From an uncultured Roseovarius sp. (GTDB taxonomy: Bacteria > Pseudomonadota > Alphaproteobacteria > Rhodobacterales > Rhodobacteraceae), in NCBI GenBank assembly GCA_947497295.1, contig CANMFU010000003.1, forward strand, positions 1 through 64,000: a stretch of 64,000 bases of DNA, in the 5' to 3' direction. This document shows positions 33,731 through 43,900 of this stretch, in pieces. The notes beneath the pieces are model-generated. The model worked only from the letters and a program-made list of their open reading frames with translations. It was not told the origin of the DNA and did not search any database. The stretch's first letter is position 1. Each line of letters starts with the position of its first letter. The position numbers and the translations under genes are program-made.

Positions 33731-35023
33731 ATGCATGACATCCGTGCGATCCGCGAAAACCCCGCCGCCTTCGACGCCGCCCTGACGCGCCGCGGAGGGG
33801 ATGCCGCATCTGCCACCATTCTGGCACTGGACGAGGCGCGCCGCGCCCGCATTTCCGCCGCCGAAACGGCGCAAGCCGAACAAAACAAGGCCTCCAAGGA
33901 TGTCGGCGCAGCCAAAGCCGCAGGCAATGATGCCGAATTCGAACGCCTGCGCGCGCTGGTCGGCGAGAAGAAGGCCGAGATCGCCGCGATGACCGCCGAG
34001 GCAAAGGCGCTGGACGCCGAGCTGACCGACATGCTGCTGGGTCTGCCCAACCTGCCGATGGACGATGTGCCGGACGGCGCGGACGAGGCCGATAACGTCG
34101 AGCTGCGCCGCTGGGGCACGCCTGCAACCTATGATTTTACACCGAAAGAGCATTACGAGATCACCGGCGTCCTGCCCGGCATGGATTTCGAGGCGGGCGC
34201 AAAACTCAGCGGCACGCGCTTTGTCGTACTGTCAGGCGCCGTTGCACGCATCCACCGCGCACTGGCGCAGTTCATGCTGGATACCCATGTCGATGAAAAC
34301 GGCCTGCTGGAGACATGGACGCCGGTTCTGGTGCGCGAGGAAATGATGGTCGGCACCGGGCAGCTGCCGAAATTCGGCGAGGACAGCTATCAGACCACCG
34401 ATGGCTGGTGGCTTGTCCCAACCGCCGAGGTGCCGGTGACAAACCTTGTCAACGGTGAGGTGGTCGACGAAGCCAGCCTGCCCCGCCGCCACGTCGCGCA
34501 CACGCAATGCTTCCGCTCCGAAGCGGGCAGCGCGGGGCGTGACACCTCGGGCATGCTGCGCCAGCACCAGTTCGAAAAGGTCGAGATGGTCAGCATCGCC
34601 CACCCCGACACCAGCCGGGACGAGCTGGACCGCATGACCGCCTGCGCCGAGGGCATTCTGGAAAAGCTGGGCATCCCCTACCGCACCATCGTGCTGTGCA
34701 CCGGCGACATGGGGTTTGGCGCGCGGCGCACCCACGACATCGAGGTATGGTTGCCGGGGCAGGATACCTATCGTGAGATCAGCTCGGTGTCGGTCTGCGG
34801 CGATTTTCAGGCGCGCCGGATGAATGCGCGGTTCAAGCCCGCCGATGGCGGCAAGCCGCAATTCGTGCACACGCTGAACGGCTCGGGGTTGGCTGTCGGG
34901 CGCTGCCTGATCGCGGTCCTTGAAAACGGCCAGCAGGCCGACGGCGCGGTGCGCCTGCCCGAGGCGCTGCAGCCCTACCTGGGCGGAAAATCGGTGCTGA
35001 GCGCCGAGGGCGTGCTGGTCTGA
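33731..35023 (+). CDS. serS: Seryl-tRNA synthetase
   Basis: A 430-residue class II synthetase charging tRNA-Ser. The N-terminal two-stranded coiled coil (residues about 28-105, from [20 protein letters not shown] to [12 protein letters not shown]) reaches the long variable arm of tRNA-Ser such as the one in this window. The catalytic core has motif 2 at [20 protein letters not shown] and motif 3 at [22 protein letters not shown] 33731 starts the expected [11 protein letters not shown]. The gene follows the MFS gene by 45 bp. Confidence 0.96.
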   Translation: MHDIRAIRENPAAFDAALTRRGGDAASATILALDEARRARISAAETAQAEQNKASKDVGAAKAAGNDAEFERLRALVGEKKAEIAAMTAEAKALDAELTDMLLGLPNLPMDDVPDGADEADNVELRRWGTPATYDFTPKEHYEITGVLPGMDFEAGAKLSGTRFVVLSGAVARIHRALAQFMLDTHVDENGLLETWTPVLVREEMMVGTGQLPKFGEDSYQTTDGWWLVPTAEVPVTNLVNGEVVDEASLPRRHVAHTQCFRSEAGSAGRDTSGMLRQHQFEKVEMVSIAHPDTSRDELDRMTACAEGILEKLGIPYRTIVLCTGDMGFGARRTHDIEVWLPGQDTYREISSVSVCGDFQARRMNARFKPADGGKPQFVHTLNGSGLAVGRCLIAVLENGQQADGAVRLPEALQPYLGGKSVLSAEGVLV

Positions 35024-35108
35024 CGACCTATTCGCGCTTGACCCGGGGAATGGCGCGCTAAGTCGCAAATCGGGCGGCCTGCAACCGCCCGAATAGAAGG
35101 ATGCCGCC

Positions 35109-35828
35109 ATGTCTGCGATCGTGATGCCTGTTCTCGTGCTGCTTGCCGCCCTCGCCTTTGCCCTGTCGCCGCTGCTGGCGCCGGGCTTTGGCGGATTTGA
35201 TGCAAATCAGTTCCCCATTCCCCAAGTCGATCCGCCGGTGCAGCCGGCCGGATATGCCTTTGGCATCTGGGGGCTGATCTACCTTTGGCTGATCATCGGC
35301 GCGGCTTATGGCGCCTGGAAGAAGTCGACCGACACGCGATGGGCACCGATGCGCCTGCCGCTGATCTTGTCACTGGTGGTGGGCGCGACATGGCTCCCGA
35401 TTGCACAGACCAGCGCAGTCTGGGCGACAATCCTGATCTGGGTGATGTTGGCGTTCGCCGCATTTGCGATACTGCGCGCGCCTCAGGGTGGGGGCACAAA
35501 TGCGTGGCTGGGCCGCGCGCCTGTTGCGCTTTACGCAGGCTGGCTGACAGCAGCTTCGTCCGTATCGCTGGGCCTGATGGCCGCGGGCTATGGCGTGATG
35601 GGCCAGATCCCCGCCGCCATTCTGTCGTTACTGCTGGCGCTGGTTCTGGCCGTGCTGATCGCGCGCAAACGCCCCGATGCTTTTGGATATTTGGTCGGTG
35701 TGATCTGGGCGCTGATCGCTGTATGCGTGCAAAACTGGCAGGGCGGCGCGACGGCGGTACTGATCACCGCCGCCATGGGCGCCGCATTGCTCGCTGCTCT
35801 TGCCATCGGGAACATCAAGCGCCCCTGA
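35109..35828 (+). CDS. TspO/MBR-like tryptophan-rich membrane protein
   Basis: A 239-residue membrane protein with about seven predicted helices, rich in Trp, Ala and Leu. The segment QPAGYAFGIWGLIYLWLIIG resembles the TspO core (P.Y.FGIWWTILY), and a later Trp-containing helix (WATILIWVMLAFAAFAIL) fits. Classical TspO has five helices and about 160 residues, so this is an enlarged relative; roseobacter genomes encode such proteins under the name tryptophan-rich sensory protein. Tetrapyrrole or lipid binding is possible but not shown. It stands alone after serS, convergent with der. Confidence 0.6.
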   Translation: MSAIVMPVLVLLAALAFALSPLLAPGFGGFDANQFPIPQVDPPVQPAGYAFGIWGLIYLWLIIGAAYGAWKKSTDTRWAPMRLPLILSLVVGATWLPIAQTSAVWATILIWVMLAFAAFAILRAPQGGGTNAWLGRAPVALYAGWLTAASSVSLGLMAAGYGVMGQIPAAILSLLLALVLAVLIARKRPDAFGYLVGVIWALIAVCVQNWQGGATAVLITAAMGAALLAALAIGNIKRP

Positions 35829-35869
35829 CGCCGCAAGCCTGACACGCTTGGTCGCGAAAAATTGCCGCC

Positions 35870-37321
35870 CTATTTCGGCGGTTTGCCCAGATGTTTGCGC
35901 AGGCTGGACGGGCCGGCCTTCTTCTTGGCCTTGTAGGGGTTCTTGTCCGACTGGCTGCGCATATAAAGGCGGATCGGCGTACCGGGCATGTCGAAATCCA
36001 CGCGCAGGCCGTTGATCAGATAACGCGTATAACTTTCCGGCAGCTTTTCGGGATGGCTGCACATGACCACAAATCCGGGCGGACGGGTCTTGGCTTGCGT
36101 CATGTAGCGCATCTTGATCCGCTTGCCGCCGGGCGCGGGGGGCGGATGTGCCTCCAGCATGCCGGTGAGCCAACGGTTGAGCTGCGCTGTGGTGACGCGG
36201 CGATTCCAGACGTCATGTGCCTTTTCCACCGCCGCGCGCAAGCGGTCCAGCCCTTTGCCTGTCATGGCCGAGACGGTCACCATCGGCGCACCGCGCAGTT
36301 GCGGCAAGAGCCGCTCGAACGATTCGCGCAGATCGCGCAGTTTTTGCTGCTTTTCCGGCTCCAGATCCCATTTGTTGACGGCAACGACCACGGCCCGCCC
36401 CTCGCGCTCGGCCAGATCGGCGATGCGCAGATCCTGCTGCTCGAACGGGATCGCGGCGTCCAGCAGAACAATCACCACCTCGGCAAATTTCACCGCGCGC
36501 AAACCGTCGCTGACGCTGAGCTTCTCCAGCTTTTCCTGCACGCGCGCCTTCTTGCGCATGCCCGCTGTGTCAAAGATCCGCGTATGCAGCCCGTCCCATT
36601 CGATCTGAAGCGATATGGCGTCGCGGGTGATCCCCGGCTCGGGCCCGGTCAGAAGGCGATCTTCGCCCAGTATCTTGTTGATCAGTGTTGATTTTCCGGC
36701 ATTGGGCCTGCCGACAACAGCGATCTGCAAAGGCCTTTTCGCGGTCGGAACGCGCGGCGCGTCCGGGTCGTCATCGTCAACCGGGACATCCACGTCAGGC
36801 GCATCAGCCGCGGCGCGTTCTTCGAACCCGTCAGCCAGCGGCATCAGGATCGAATAAAGATCGTTCAACCCCTCGCCGTGTTCGGCGGACAGGCGGATAG
36901 GCTCGCCCAGCCCCAGCCCGTAAGCCTCGATAACGCCCGCATCGGCGGCGGAGCCTTCGGCCTTGTTGGCCGCCAGGATCACATGTTTTGACCGCTTGCG
37001 CAGGATTTCCGCGAACACCTCATCGGTGGGCGTCACGCCGGTGCGCGCGTCGATCATGAACAGGCAGATATCGGCCATATCGACGGCCCGCTCGGTCAGT
37101 TTGCGCATGCGCCCTTGCAGCGATTCGTCTGTCGCCTCTTCCAAACCGGCCGTGTCGATCACGGTAAAGCGCAGATCGCCCAGACGCGCCGCGCCCTCGC
37201 GCAGATCGCGCGTAACGCCGGGCTGGTCATCGACCAGCGCCAGACGCTTGCCGACAAGGCGGTTGAAAAGCGTGGATTTGCCCACATTCGGGCGCCCCAC
37301 GATAGCGAGGCTGAAAGTCAT
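35870..37321 (-). CDS. der: GTPase Der (EngA)
   Basis: A 483-residue double-G-domain GTPase needed for 50S ribosomal subunit assembly. G domain 1 begins [20 protein letters not shown], with DTAGLE and NKAE boxes. G domain 2 begins [18 protein letters not shown], with [11 protein letters not shown] and NKWDLE. The C-terminal KH-like domain ([33 protein letters not shown]) is complete. An acidic linker ([15 protein letters not shown]) joins the two G domains, as in many alphaproteobacterial Der proteins. It is downstream of bamB and yfgM on the same strand, the conserved yfgM-bamB-der cluster. Confidence 0.96.
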   Translation of the reverse strand: MTFSLAIVGRPNVGKSTLFNRLVGKRLALVDDQPGVTRDLREGAARLGDLRFTVIDTAGLEEATDESLQGRMRKLTERAVDMADICLFMIDARTGVTPTDEVFAEILRKRSKHVILAANKAEGSAADAGVIEAYGLGLGEPIRLSAEHGEGLNDLYSILMPLADGFEERAAADAPDVDVPVDDDDPDAPRVPTAKRPLQIAVVGRPNAGKSTLINKILGEDRLLTGPEPGITRDAISLQIEWDGLHTRIFDTAGMRKKARVQEKLEKLSVSDGLRAVKFAEVVIVLLDAAIPFEQQDLRIADLAEREGRAVVVAVNKWDLEPEKQQKLRDLRESFERLLPQLRGAPMVTVSAMTGKGLDRLRAAVEKAHDVWNRRVTTAQLNRWLTGMLEAHPPPAPGGKRIKMRYMTQAKTRPPGFVVMCSHPEKLPESYTRYLINGLRVDFDMPGTPIRLYMRSQSDKNPYKAKKKAGPSSLRKHLGKPPK

Positions 37322-37369
37322 TTTGGCGCTCCGAGACGGATCAAGCCGCCGTGTTACAGCAAACCGCGG

Positions 37370-38722
37370 TCAGCGGAAAGCGTGCAGTTGGCCGTTCGTG
37401 CCCACGACATACAGAACACCGCCCGCGACGACCGGGTTCGTCGTGGCGCCACCCGGAACCGCGACACTGCCGCGCAAAGCGCCCGAGGTCGGATCAAAGA
37501 ACCGCAGGTAGCCGTCATTGGACGCCACGACCAGTTGGCCGCCCGCCATGACGGGACCGTAATGGGCAAAAACCTCGGCTTGACGCTTGGGCTTGTCCTT
37601 GACGAAGAAGGGCAGTTTTGCGCCCCAGACGCGGCTGCCATCGGCCGCGCGCAGGCGTACCAGTTCGTTCTTGTCCGAGACAAAGAATATCGAATCATCC
37701 GTCGGCCAGACCGGGTTCATCGGCCCCTCATTTGCGGTCCAGAGGCGCTGGCCATTGGCCAGTTGCAGCGCTGCGATGCGACCCGACTGATTGCCGACAT
37801 AAACGCGGTCGCCGTAAATCACCGGGTCACCGGCAATCGTGTTCATCCGGCTTTGGGCCAGGCCGACGCGGCGCCCGGCGATAGAGGCATCCCACATCCG
37901 CAGACCGCCTTGGCGGAACGCGCCCTGCACCTCGCCCGAGCCGAAGGCAAAGACGGCGTATTTGTCCGACAGGGCCGGCGCGGGGCCGCCCAGTATGTTA
38001 TTGATATTGGGCGTGGCCACCAGCCGCCATTCGATGCGGCCCGTGTCGGTGTTCAGCGCCCATGCGGTTTCGTCGCCCGCGACGATATAGACCAGCTTGC
38101 CCATGACGGTCGGTGTGGCTGTGCCGGTCTCCAGCAGTTCCTGCTGCCAGATCGTGCGCCCGGTGGCCGGGTCCAATGCGGTAATGCGGCCAAACCCGGT
38201 CGATGCGAAAACCTTGCCGTCACCATACGCCAAGCCGCCGCCACTGCCGTCTTTGGGCGAATCGGTCGCCGGAACAAGATTGGCGGTCCAGAGGGCGGCG
38301 CCGCTGGTGCTGTGTGCGCTGACCTGCGCGTTGGCGTCCATCGCAAAGATGCGCCCGCCCGCAACCACCGGATCTGCCGTGATGCGCGCGCGCGCGCTGT
38401 CGCCCGCGCCGATGGAGGCCGACCAGATCCGACTGGGCGCCGCGCTGAGGCTGGGATGGGCCGCACGCGTGGCGGGGGTGCCAATCCGCTGGGTCCAGCT
38501 TGCGTTCACGGATGCGCCCGGCAGGCGCACAGGCGCTACCACGTTGGGGCCAGCCGCGCCGACAACCTCGCTTGCCGCTGCTTCGGCCTGATCTGTGACC
38601 AGTACCTCGCGCAAGCCTTCGCGCTTGCCCGGCAGGATCACTTGTTTTTCGGAGCAGGCAGCCAGAAACATCGCAGACGCGACGAGGCCAATGATCGTTC
38701 CATTACGTGTCACCGCGGGCAT
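37370..38722 (-). CDS. bamB: BamB-like outer-membrane assembly lipoprotein (PQQ-like beta-propeller)
   Basis: A 450-residue lipoprotein of the BAM complex that folds outer-membrane beta-barrels. The signal peptide ends in a lipobox FLAAC (Cys23). The rest is a PQQ-type beta-propeller with repeated blades: ALDPATGRTIWQQELLETG, ALNTDTGRIEWRL, ALQLANGQRLWTANEG, and RAADGSRVWGAKLP. ATG 38722 has GAGGA almost touching it, so a GTG three codons later is a credible alternative start. It is flanked by yfgM upstream and der downstream on the same strand, which supports the BamB assignment. Confidence 0.88.
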   Translation of the reverse strand: MPAVTRNGTIIGLVASAMFLAACSEKQVILPGKREGLREVLVTDQAEAAASEVVGAAGPNVVAPVRLPGASVNASWTQRIGTPATRAAHPSLSAAPSRIWSASIGAGDSARARITADPVVAGGRIFAMDANAQVSAHSTSGAALWTANLVPATDSPKDGSGGGLAYGDGKVFASTGFGRITALDPATGRTIWQQELLETGTATPTVMGKLVYIVAGDETAWALNTDTGRIEWRLVATPNINNILGGPAPALSDKYAVFAFGSGEVQGAFRQGGLRMWDASIAGRRVGLAQSRMNTIAGDPVIYGDRVYVGNQSGRIAALQLANGQRLWTANEGPMNPVWPTDDSIFFVSDKNELVRLRAADGSRVWGAKLPFFVKDKPKRQAEVFAHYGPVMAGGQLVVASNDGYLRFFDPTSGALRGSVAVPGGATTNPVVAGGVLYVVGTNGQLHAFR

Positions 38723-38766
38723 TCCTCTTTTCGTCTTCGCTTGTGCTGCAAAATCCACGCATTGGC

Positions 38767-39495
38767 TTATTCGCCAGTTGCGGTGTCTGCGGCGCTGTCC
38801 TGTGCGGTGGCATCATCGCCGGTTTCCGCATCTGCGTCTATCAGGGCCGGATCCACATCTGCGCCCAGCGCTACAATCACTTGTGTCGCTCGGCGGCGCA
38901 AGCCCGGCGTTGCATCCGCAGCGCCAGCAATATCGCGAAGGCGATCGGCTGCCGCGCCCCTGTCGCCTTCCTCGATGTCGAGATAAGCCAGCTGTTCTTC
39001 GGCCAATAGTCGCACCACACCCCCGCCCAGCGCCAAACCGTCCAGTTGCTGGCGCCGCGCGTCTGCGTCCATGCCTCCGCCCGGAATCATCACAGCCTTC
39101 AGCGTGGCGATCTGGCGATATATGGACGAGACGTCCTGATCTTGTGCGATACGCAGCAGGCGCTGCTGCGCGCCGTCGGGATCATCCTCCAGCGCTTCGG
39201 CGGCGGCCAGCATGGCGATCACGGCGCGGCTGCCCGGTCCGGCGGCGGACACCTTGTCCAAATCAGCCGTGCGGGCGCTACTGTCGTCTGCTTCCATAGC
39301 GGCCATCATGGCATCGCCCAGCGCCTCGGCCTGTGCGCGGTTTTGGGCCTTTTGCCATTCATTGTAAGCGGCGCCGCCGACCAAAACGATGACCGCAAGG
39401 ATCGCGATCCAGCCATAGCGGCGCATAAGGCCGAACAGGCGATCACGGCGGACCTCTTCGCTGACCTCTTCGATGAAACTGTCGCTGTCACTCAC
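38767..39495 (-). CDS. YfgM-like tetratricopeptide membrane protein
   Basis: A 242-residue protein with a cytoplasmic N-terminal stretch (FIEEVSEEVRRDRLFGLMRR), one membrane helix (YGWIAILAVIVLVGGAAYNEW) and a periplasmic TPR-like domain, the arrangement of YfgM, an ancillary SecYEG-associated factor. The C-terminus is acidic and low-complexity (DADAETGDDATAQDSAADTA). It lies 44 bp upstream of bamB on the same strand, matching the yfgM-bamB-der cluster of other proteobacteria. The ATG at 39495 gives the conserved MSDSDSFIEEV start. Confidence 0.85.
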   Translation of the reverse strand: MSDSDSFIEEVSEEVRRDRLFGLMRRYGWIAILAVIVLVGGAAYNEWQKAQNRAQAEALGDAMMAAMEADDSSARTADLDKVSAAGPGSRAVIAMLAAAEALEDDPDGAQQRLLRIAQDQDVSSIYRQIATLKAVMIPGGGMDADARRQQLDGLALGGGVVRLLAEEQLAYLDIEEGDRGAAADRLRDIAGAADATPGLRRRATQVIVALGADVDPALIDADAETGDDATAQDSAADTATGE

Positions 39496-39703
39496 TGGGG
39501 GCGCCTGCCTTGCCTTGCTGCGGTTTTGCCCCTCTTAGCGTGTCATGCCGCGCCTGCCAAGGGCCGCGCGCCGCGCGGCTTTTCGCGCAAGACGGCCAGA
39601 GGGCGATCCGATCTGTATCAGGGACCGTATCAAGGGTACAAGAAACCTGTGACGCCGCGCACAATCTGCGCTATCAGCGCGGGGAACTGTCTAAGGGTGT
39701 TTC

Positions 39704-40930
39704 ATGCGTCTGTTTTCGATCCTCGCGGCGATCGCCGTGTCGCTGGCGATCTACGCCTTCGTTTTCGAACGTGAATGGCTGACCAACACCCTGCGCCTGC
39801 AATCAAAAACCGAAGCAACAGCACCTGCGCCAGACGGTGCCGAACAGAGCGCGCCGGGCACGATCGGCGTCATCGCCATCCACAGCCGCGCGCAGAACAT
39901 CGACAGCGCCGTGGTGCTGCGCGGCCAGACACAGGCCGACCGGCAGGTCGAAGTGCGCGCCGAAACCTCGGGCAAGGTGATCAGCGCCCCCCTGCGCAAA
40001 GGCAGCTTTGCCGAGGCGGGTCAAACGCTTTGCCGCCTTGCCCCGGGCACACGCGATGCTGCTTTGGCCGAGGCCCGCGCCCGCCGCTCAGAGGCAGAAA
40101 CGCGCGTGCCCGAAGCGCAGGCGCGACTGGCCGAGGCAGAGGCGCGGCTGGCCGAGGCGCAGCTGAACAATACCGCTGCCACGACGCTGGGCCAAAGCGG
40201 TTTTGCGTCCGACACGCGCGTTGCGGCCACGCGCGCCGCGCTCAGCGCCGGAGAGGCGGCGGTTCAGGCCGCAAAATCGGGGCTGGACGCTGCCCGCACC
40301 GGGATCGAAGGCGCCGAGGCCGGCGTTGCCGCTGCCGAGGAGGAGCTGGCTCGCCTCGATATCACCGCACCGTTTGACGGCCTGCTGGAGACGGACACAG
40401 CCGAGCTGGGCAGCCTGCTGCAACCCGGCGCGCTGTGCGCAACCGTGATCCAGCTGGACCCGATCAAGCTGGTCGGCTTTATCTCAGAGGCAGACGTCGC
40501 CCGTGTCGAGCTGGGCGCAGACGCGCAGGCGCGACTGGTGGGCGGCCAGAACGTCAGCGGCGCCGTGACCTTTGTGGCGCGCGCGGCCGACCCCGAAACC
40601 CGCACCTTTCGCATCGAAATCACAGCCGAAAACGCAGATTTATCCCTGCGCGACGGTCAGACCGCCGAAATAGTGATCGCCTCGGACGGTACGCCGGCGC
40701 ACCTGCTACCGCAATCGGCGCTCACCCTGAATGACGAGGGTACGCTGGGCGTGCGCGTCGTCACTGCGGATAGTGCCGCCGATTTTGTCCCCGTAGTACT
40801 GACCCGCGACACTGCCGAGGGTATTTGGGTCACGGGCCTGCCGGACGCCGCCGATGTCATCGTGATCGGGCAGGAATATGTCGTCGCAGGCGTGCCGGTC
40901 GCGGCCAGCTATGAGGACACTGCACAATGA
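39704..40930 (+). CDS. RND efflux periplasmic adaptor (membrane fusion protein)
   Basis: A 408-residue HlyD/AcrA-type adaptor linking an RND pump to an outer-membrane channel. One N-terminal hydrophobic anchor (LFSILAAIAVSLAIYAFVF) lacks a lipobox. The lipoyl-like half (VRAETSGKVISAPLRKGSFA) is followed by an Ala/Glu coiled hairpin (residues about 115-215) and the second lipoyl half (ITAPFDGLLETDTAELGSLL). Beta-barrel and membrane-proximal domains complete the chain. The stop overlaps the start of the pump gene (ATGA), so the two are translationally coupled. About 208 bp separate it from the divergent yfgM gene. Confidence 0.9.
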   Translation: MRLFSILAAIAVSLAIYAFVFEREWLTNTLRLQSKTEATAPAPDGAEQSAPGTIGVIAIHSRAQNIDSAVVLRGQTQADRQVEVRAETSGKVISAPLRKGSFAEAGQTLCRLAPGTRDAALAEARARRSEAETRVPEAQARLAEAEARLAEAQLNNTAATTLGQSGFASDTRVAATRAALSAGEAAVQAAKSGLDAARTGIEGAEAGVAAAEEELARLDITAPFDGLLETDTAELGSLLQPGALCATVIQLDPIKLVGFISEADVARVELGADAQARLVGGQNVSGAVTFVARAADPETRTFRIEITAENADLSLRDGQTAEIVIASDGTPAHLLPQSALTLNDEGTLGVRVVTADSAADFVPVVLTRDTAEGIWVTGLPDAADVIVIGQEYVVAGVPVAASYEDTAQ

Positions 40931-43900
40931 CCGGCATCGTCGACTGGGCCGCCAGCCGTGCGCGCATGGTGCTGGCCTTTATCGTGCTCAGCCTGCTGGC
41001 CGGCACGCTGGCCTATGTCGGCCTGCCCAAGGAGGGCGAGCCGGATATCGAGATCCCGGCGCTGTTCGTCTCGGTCATCTTTCCGGGCATTTCCGCCGAG
41101 GACAGCGAAAAGCTGCTGGTCAAGGTCATGGAGACCGAGCTGAGCGATCTGGACGGGCTTAAGGACATGACCGGCACCGCCGCCGAAGGTTATGCCGGTG
41201 TCGCGCTGGAATTCGAATTTGGCTGGGACAAGACCCGCGTCATGGCCGACGTGCGCGACGCGATGAGCGCCGCCGAGGCCAAATTTCCCGACGGGGCCGA
41301 GAAATATTCACTGACCGAAATCAACTTCAGCGAATTTCCGATCCTGATCGTCAACCTCACCGGCAATGTGCCCGAACGCACCATGGCGCGCGTCGCAAAT
41401 GACCTTCAGGACCGCCTTGAGGGGCTGGAGCCGGTGCTGGAGGCCGGTATCGCCGGCAACCGCGACGAACTGGTCGAGGTGGTGATCGACCCACTGCGCC
41501 TGGAAGCCTACGACATCACGGCGGGCGAGCTGATCAATGTGGTGCGCAATAACAATCTGCTGGTCGCAGCTGGCGAGCTGCGCAGCGAGAACGGCGCCTT
41601 TGCGGTCAAGATTCCGTCGTCGTTCGAGGGCACGCGCGATATCTATAACCTGCCGGTCAAAACCAACGGCGACCGCGTTGTCACGCTGGGCGATCTGGCG
41701 CAGATCAACCTGACCTTCGAGGACCGTGCCGGCACCGCGCGTTTCAACGGACAGAATACCGTTGCGTTGCAGGTGGTCAAGCGCAAGGGCTTCAACATCA
41801 TAGACACTGCCGCACAGGTGCGCAGCAGCGTGGCCGAAGCGCAGGACGCATGGCCCGAGGGGCTGAAGGCTGCCGTGACCGTGGGCGCGTCGAACGATCA
41901 GTCGCGCACCGTCGGTTCGATGGTGCGCCAGCTGGAAGGATCGGTGCTGACGGCCATCGCGCTGGTGATGATCGTAATGCTGGCGACGCTTGGCATCCGC
42001 CCCGCGCTGCTGGTGGGGTTTGCCATTCCGACATCGTTCCTGCTGTGCTTTGCGCTGATGGCCGTGATGGGCATCACCATCTCGAATATCGTGATGTTCG
42101 GCCTGATCCTGGCCGTCGGCATGCTGGTGGACGGCGCGATCGTCGTGGTCGAATATGCCGACCGGCGGATAACCGAAGGCTCGGGGCCGATGACAGCCTA
42201 TGTCGAGGCCGCAAAACGCATGTTCTGGCCCATCGTCAGCTCGACCGCGACAACGCTGTGTGCGTTCCTGCCGATGCTGTTCTGGCCGGGCGTGCCGGGG
42301 CAGTTCATGGGGATGCTGCCGGTCACGATGATTTTCGTTCTGTCAGCGTCCCTGCTGGTCGCGCTGGTCTATCTGCCGGTTCTCGGCGGTGTCACCGGGC
42401 GGCTGGAAAACTGGTTCAACGCCCGCACCGCGCAGATCGCGGACGGCTGGTGGCTGTGGCATCTGGCGCTGTTTCCGATTGCGGCGCTGGCTGTGGCCAC
42501 CGCCGGTGCCGCCGTGCCGACCCTGCTGTCGCTGGTGCAGGCCACCTTTGCCGCCATGGACATGTCCGCAATTCTCGGATCGGTCATTCCGTCGCTGGCC
42601 ACCGCCTTTGCCCTACTGGCCCTCGTGGCCGTGCTGGGCGCGTTGGCAGTGGCTGGCGTCATTGCGATCCTGCTGGGCCTCATGGCTGGCTGGCGCCGGG
42701 TCTCGGGCGCTGTCCGGCGCATCGGCATGCGGGTGCTGCCACGCCGCCGCGAGCGGGTGCGCGCAGGGTATCGGCGCAGCCCGTTCGGCTGGGCGATCCA
42801 CGCCATCGTGGGCAACCCGGTCATGCCGCTGGTCGCCTTCGGCGCCGTGTTCATCATCGTCGGCACGACGCTGATCTTTTACATGAACAACAATAACGGC
42901 ACCGAATTTTTCGTCGAATCCGAGCCCGAGCAGGGTATTGTCTATGTGCGCGCACGCGGCAACCTGTCGCTGGAGCAAAAGGACGATCTGGTTCGCCAGG
43001 TGGAACAGGTCGTGCTGGCCGAACGGGGCATCGAATCAGCCTTCGCCTTTGCTGGCGATGGCGGGCTGAACAGCAACACCGGCGGCGCGCAGCCGCCCCG
43101 CGACACTATCGGTCAGGTCCAGTTCGAAACCACCGCATGGGAAGACCGTCCGACCACGACCGAGCCTTGGCTCTGGGGTTTTTGGAACCGACAGATCAGC
43201 GATCCTGCGGTCGATGGCGATCTGATCATCGAGGATCTCACAACCAAACTGAGCCAGATTCCCGGCATCAAGATCGAGATTCTGGCCCAGACCGGCGGCC
43301 CCGCCTCGGCCAAGCCTGTGCATTTGCGCCTCAAGAGCGACAATTGGGCGCAACTGATGGCAGCGACGGAAATCGTGCGCAAGAAATTCGAGGCGACGAA
43401 AGGGCTGAGACTGGTTGAAGACACCCTGCCCCTGCCCGGCATCGACTGGCAGATCGACGTCGATGTCGAAAAAGCCGGCCGTTTCGGCGCCGATGTGGCC
43501 ACCGTCGGCGGCATGGTGCAACTGGTCACGCGGGGCCTGTTTCTGGACACGATGCGCGTGCCCTCCTCGGACGAGGAGATCGACATTCGCGCCCGCGTGC
43601 CGGAAAAAGACCGCGTTCTCAGCACTCTGGATACGTTGAAGGTGCGCACCGATCAGGGGCTGGTGCCGCTGAGCAATTTCATCACACGCCAGCCGGTCGA
43701 GAAGCTCGCCCAGATCGACCGGATCGACCAGACCCGGTTTTTCGACGTCAAGGCCGCCGTCACGTCCGGCATGACCGTCGCCACCATCAGCCCCGACGGC
43801 ACCGAGACGACCCAACCGCTGACCGCGAACGAGCGGATTGCCCACCTGACCGAGTGGCTGGAGAGCGGCGCCCTGCCCACCGGAATCGCGTATGAATGGA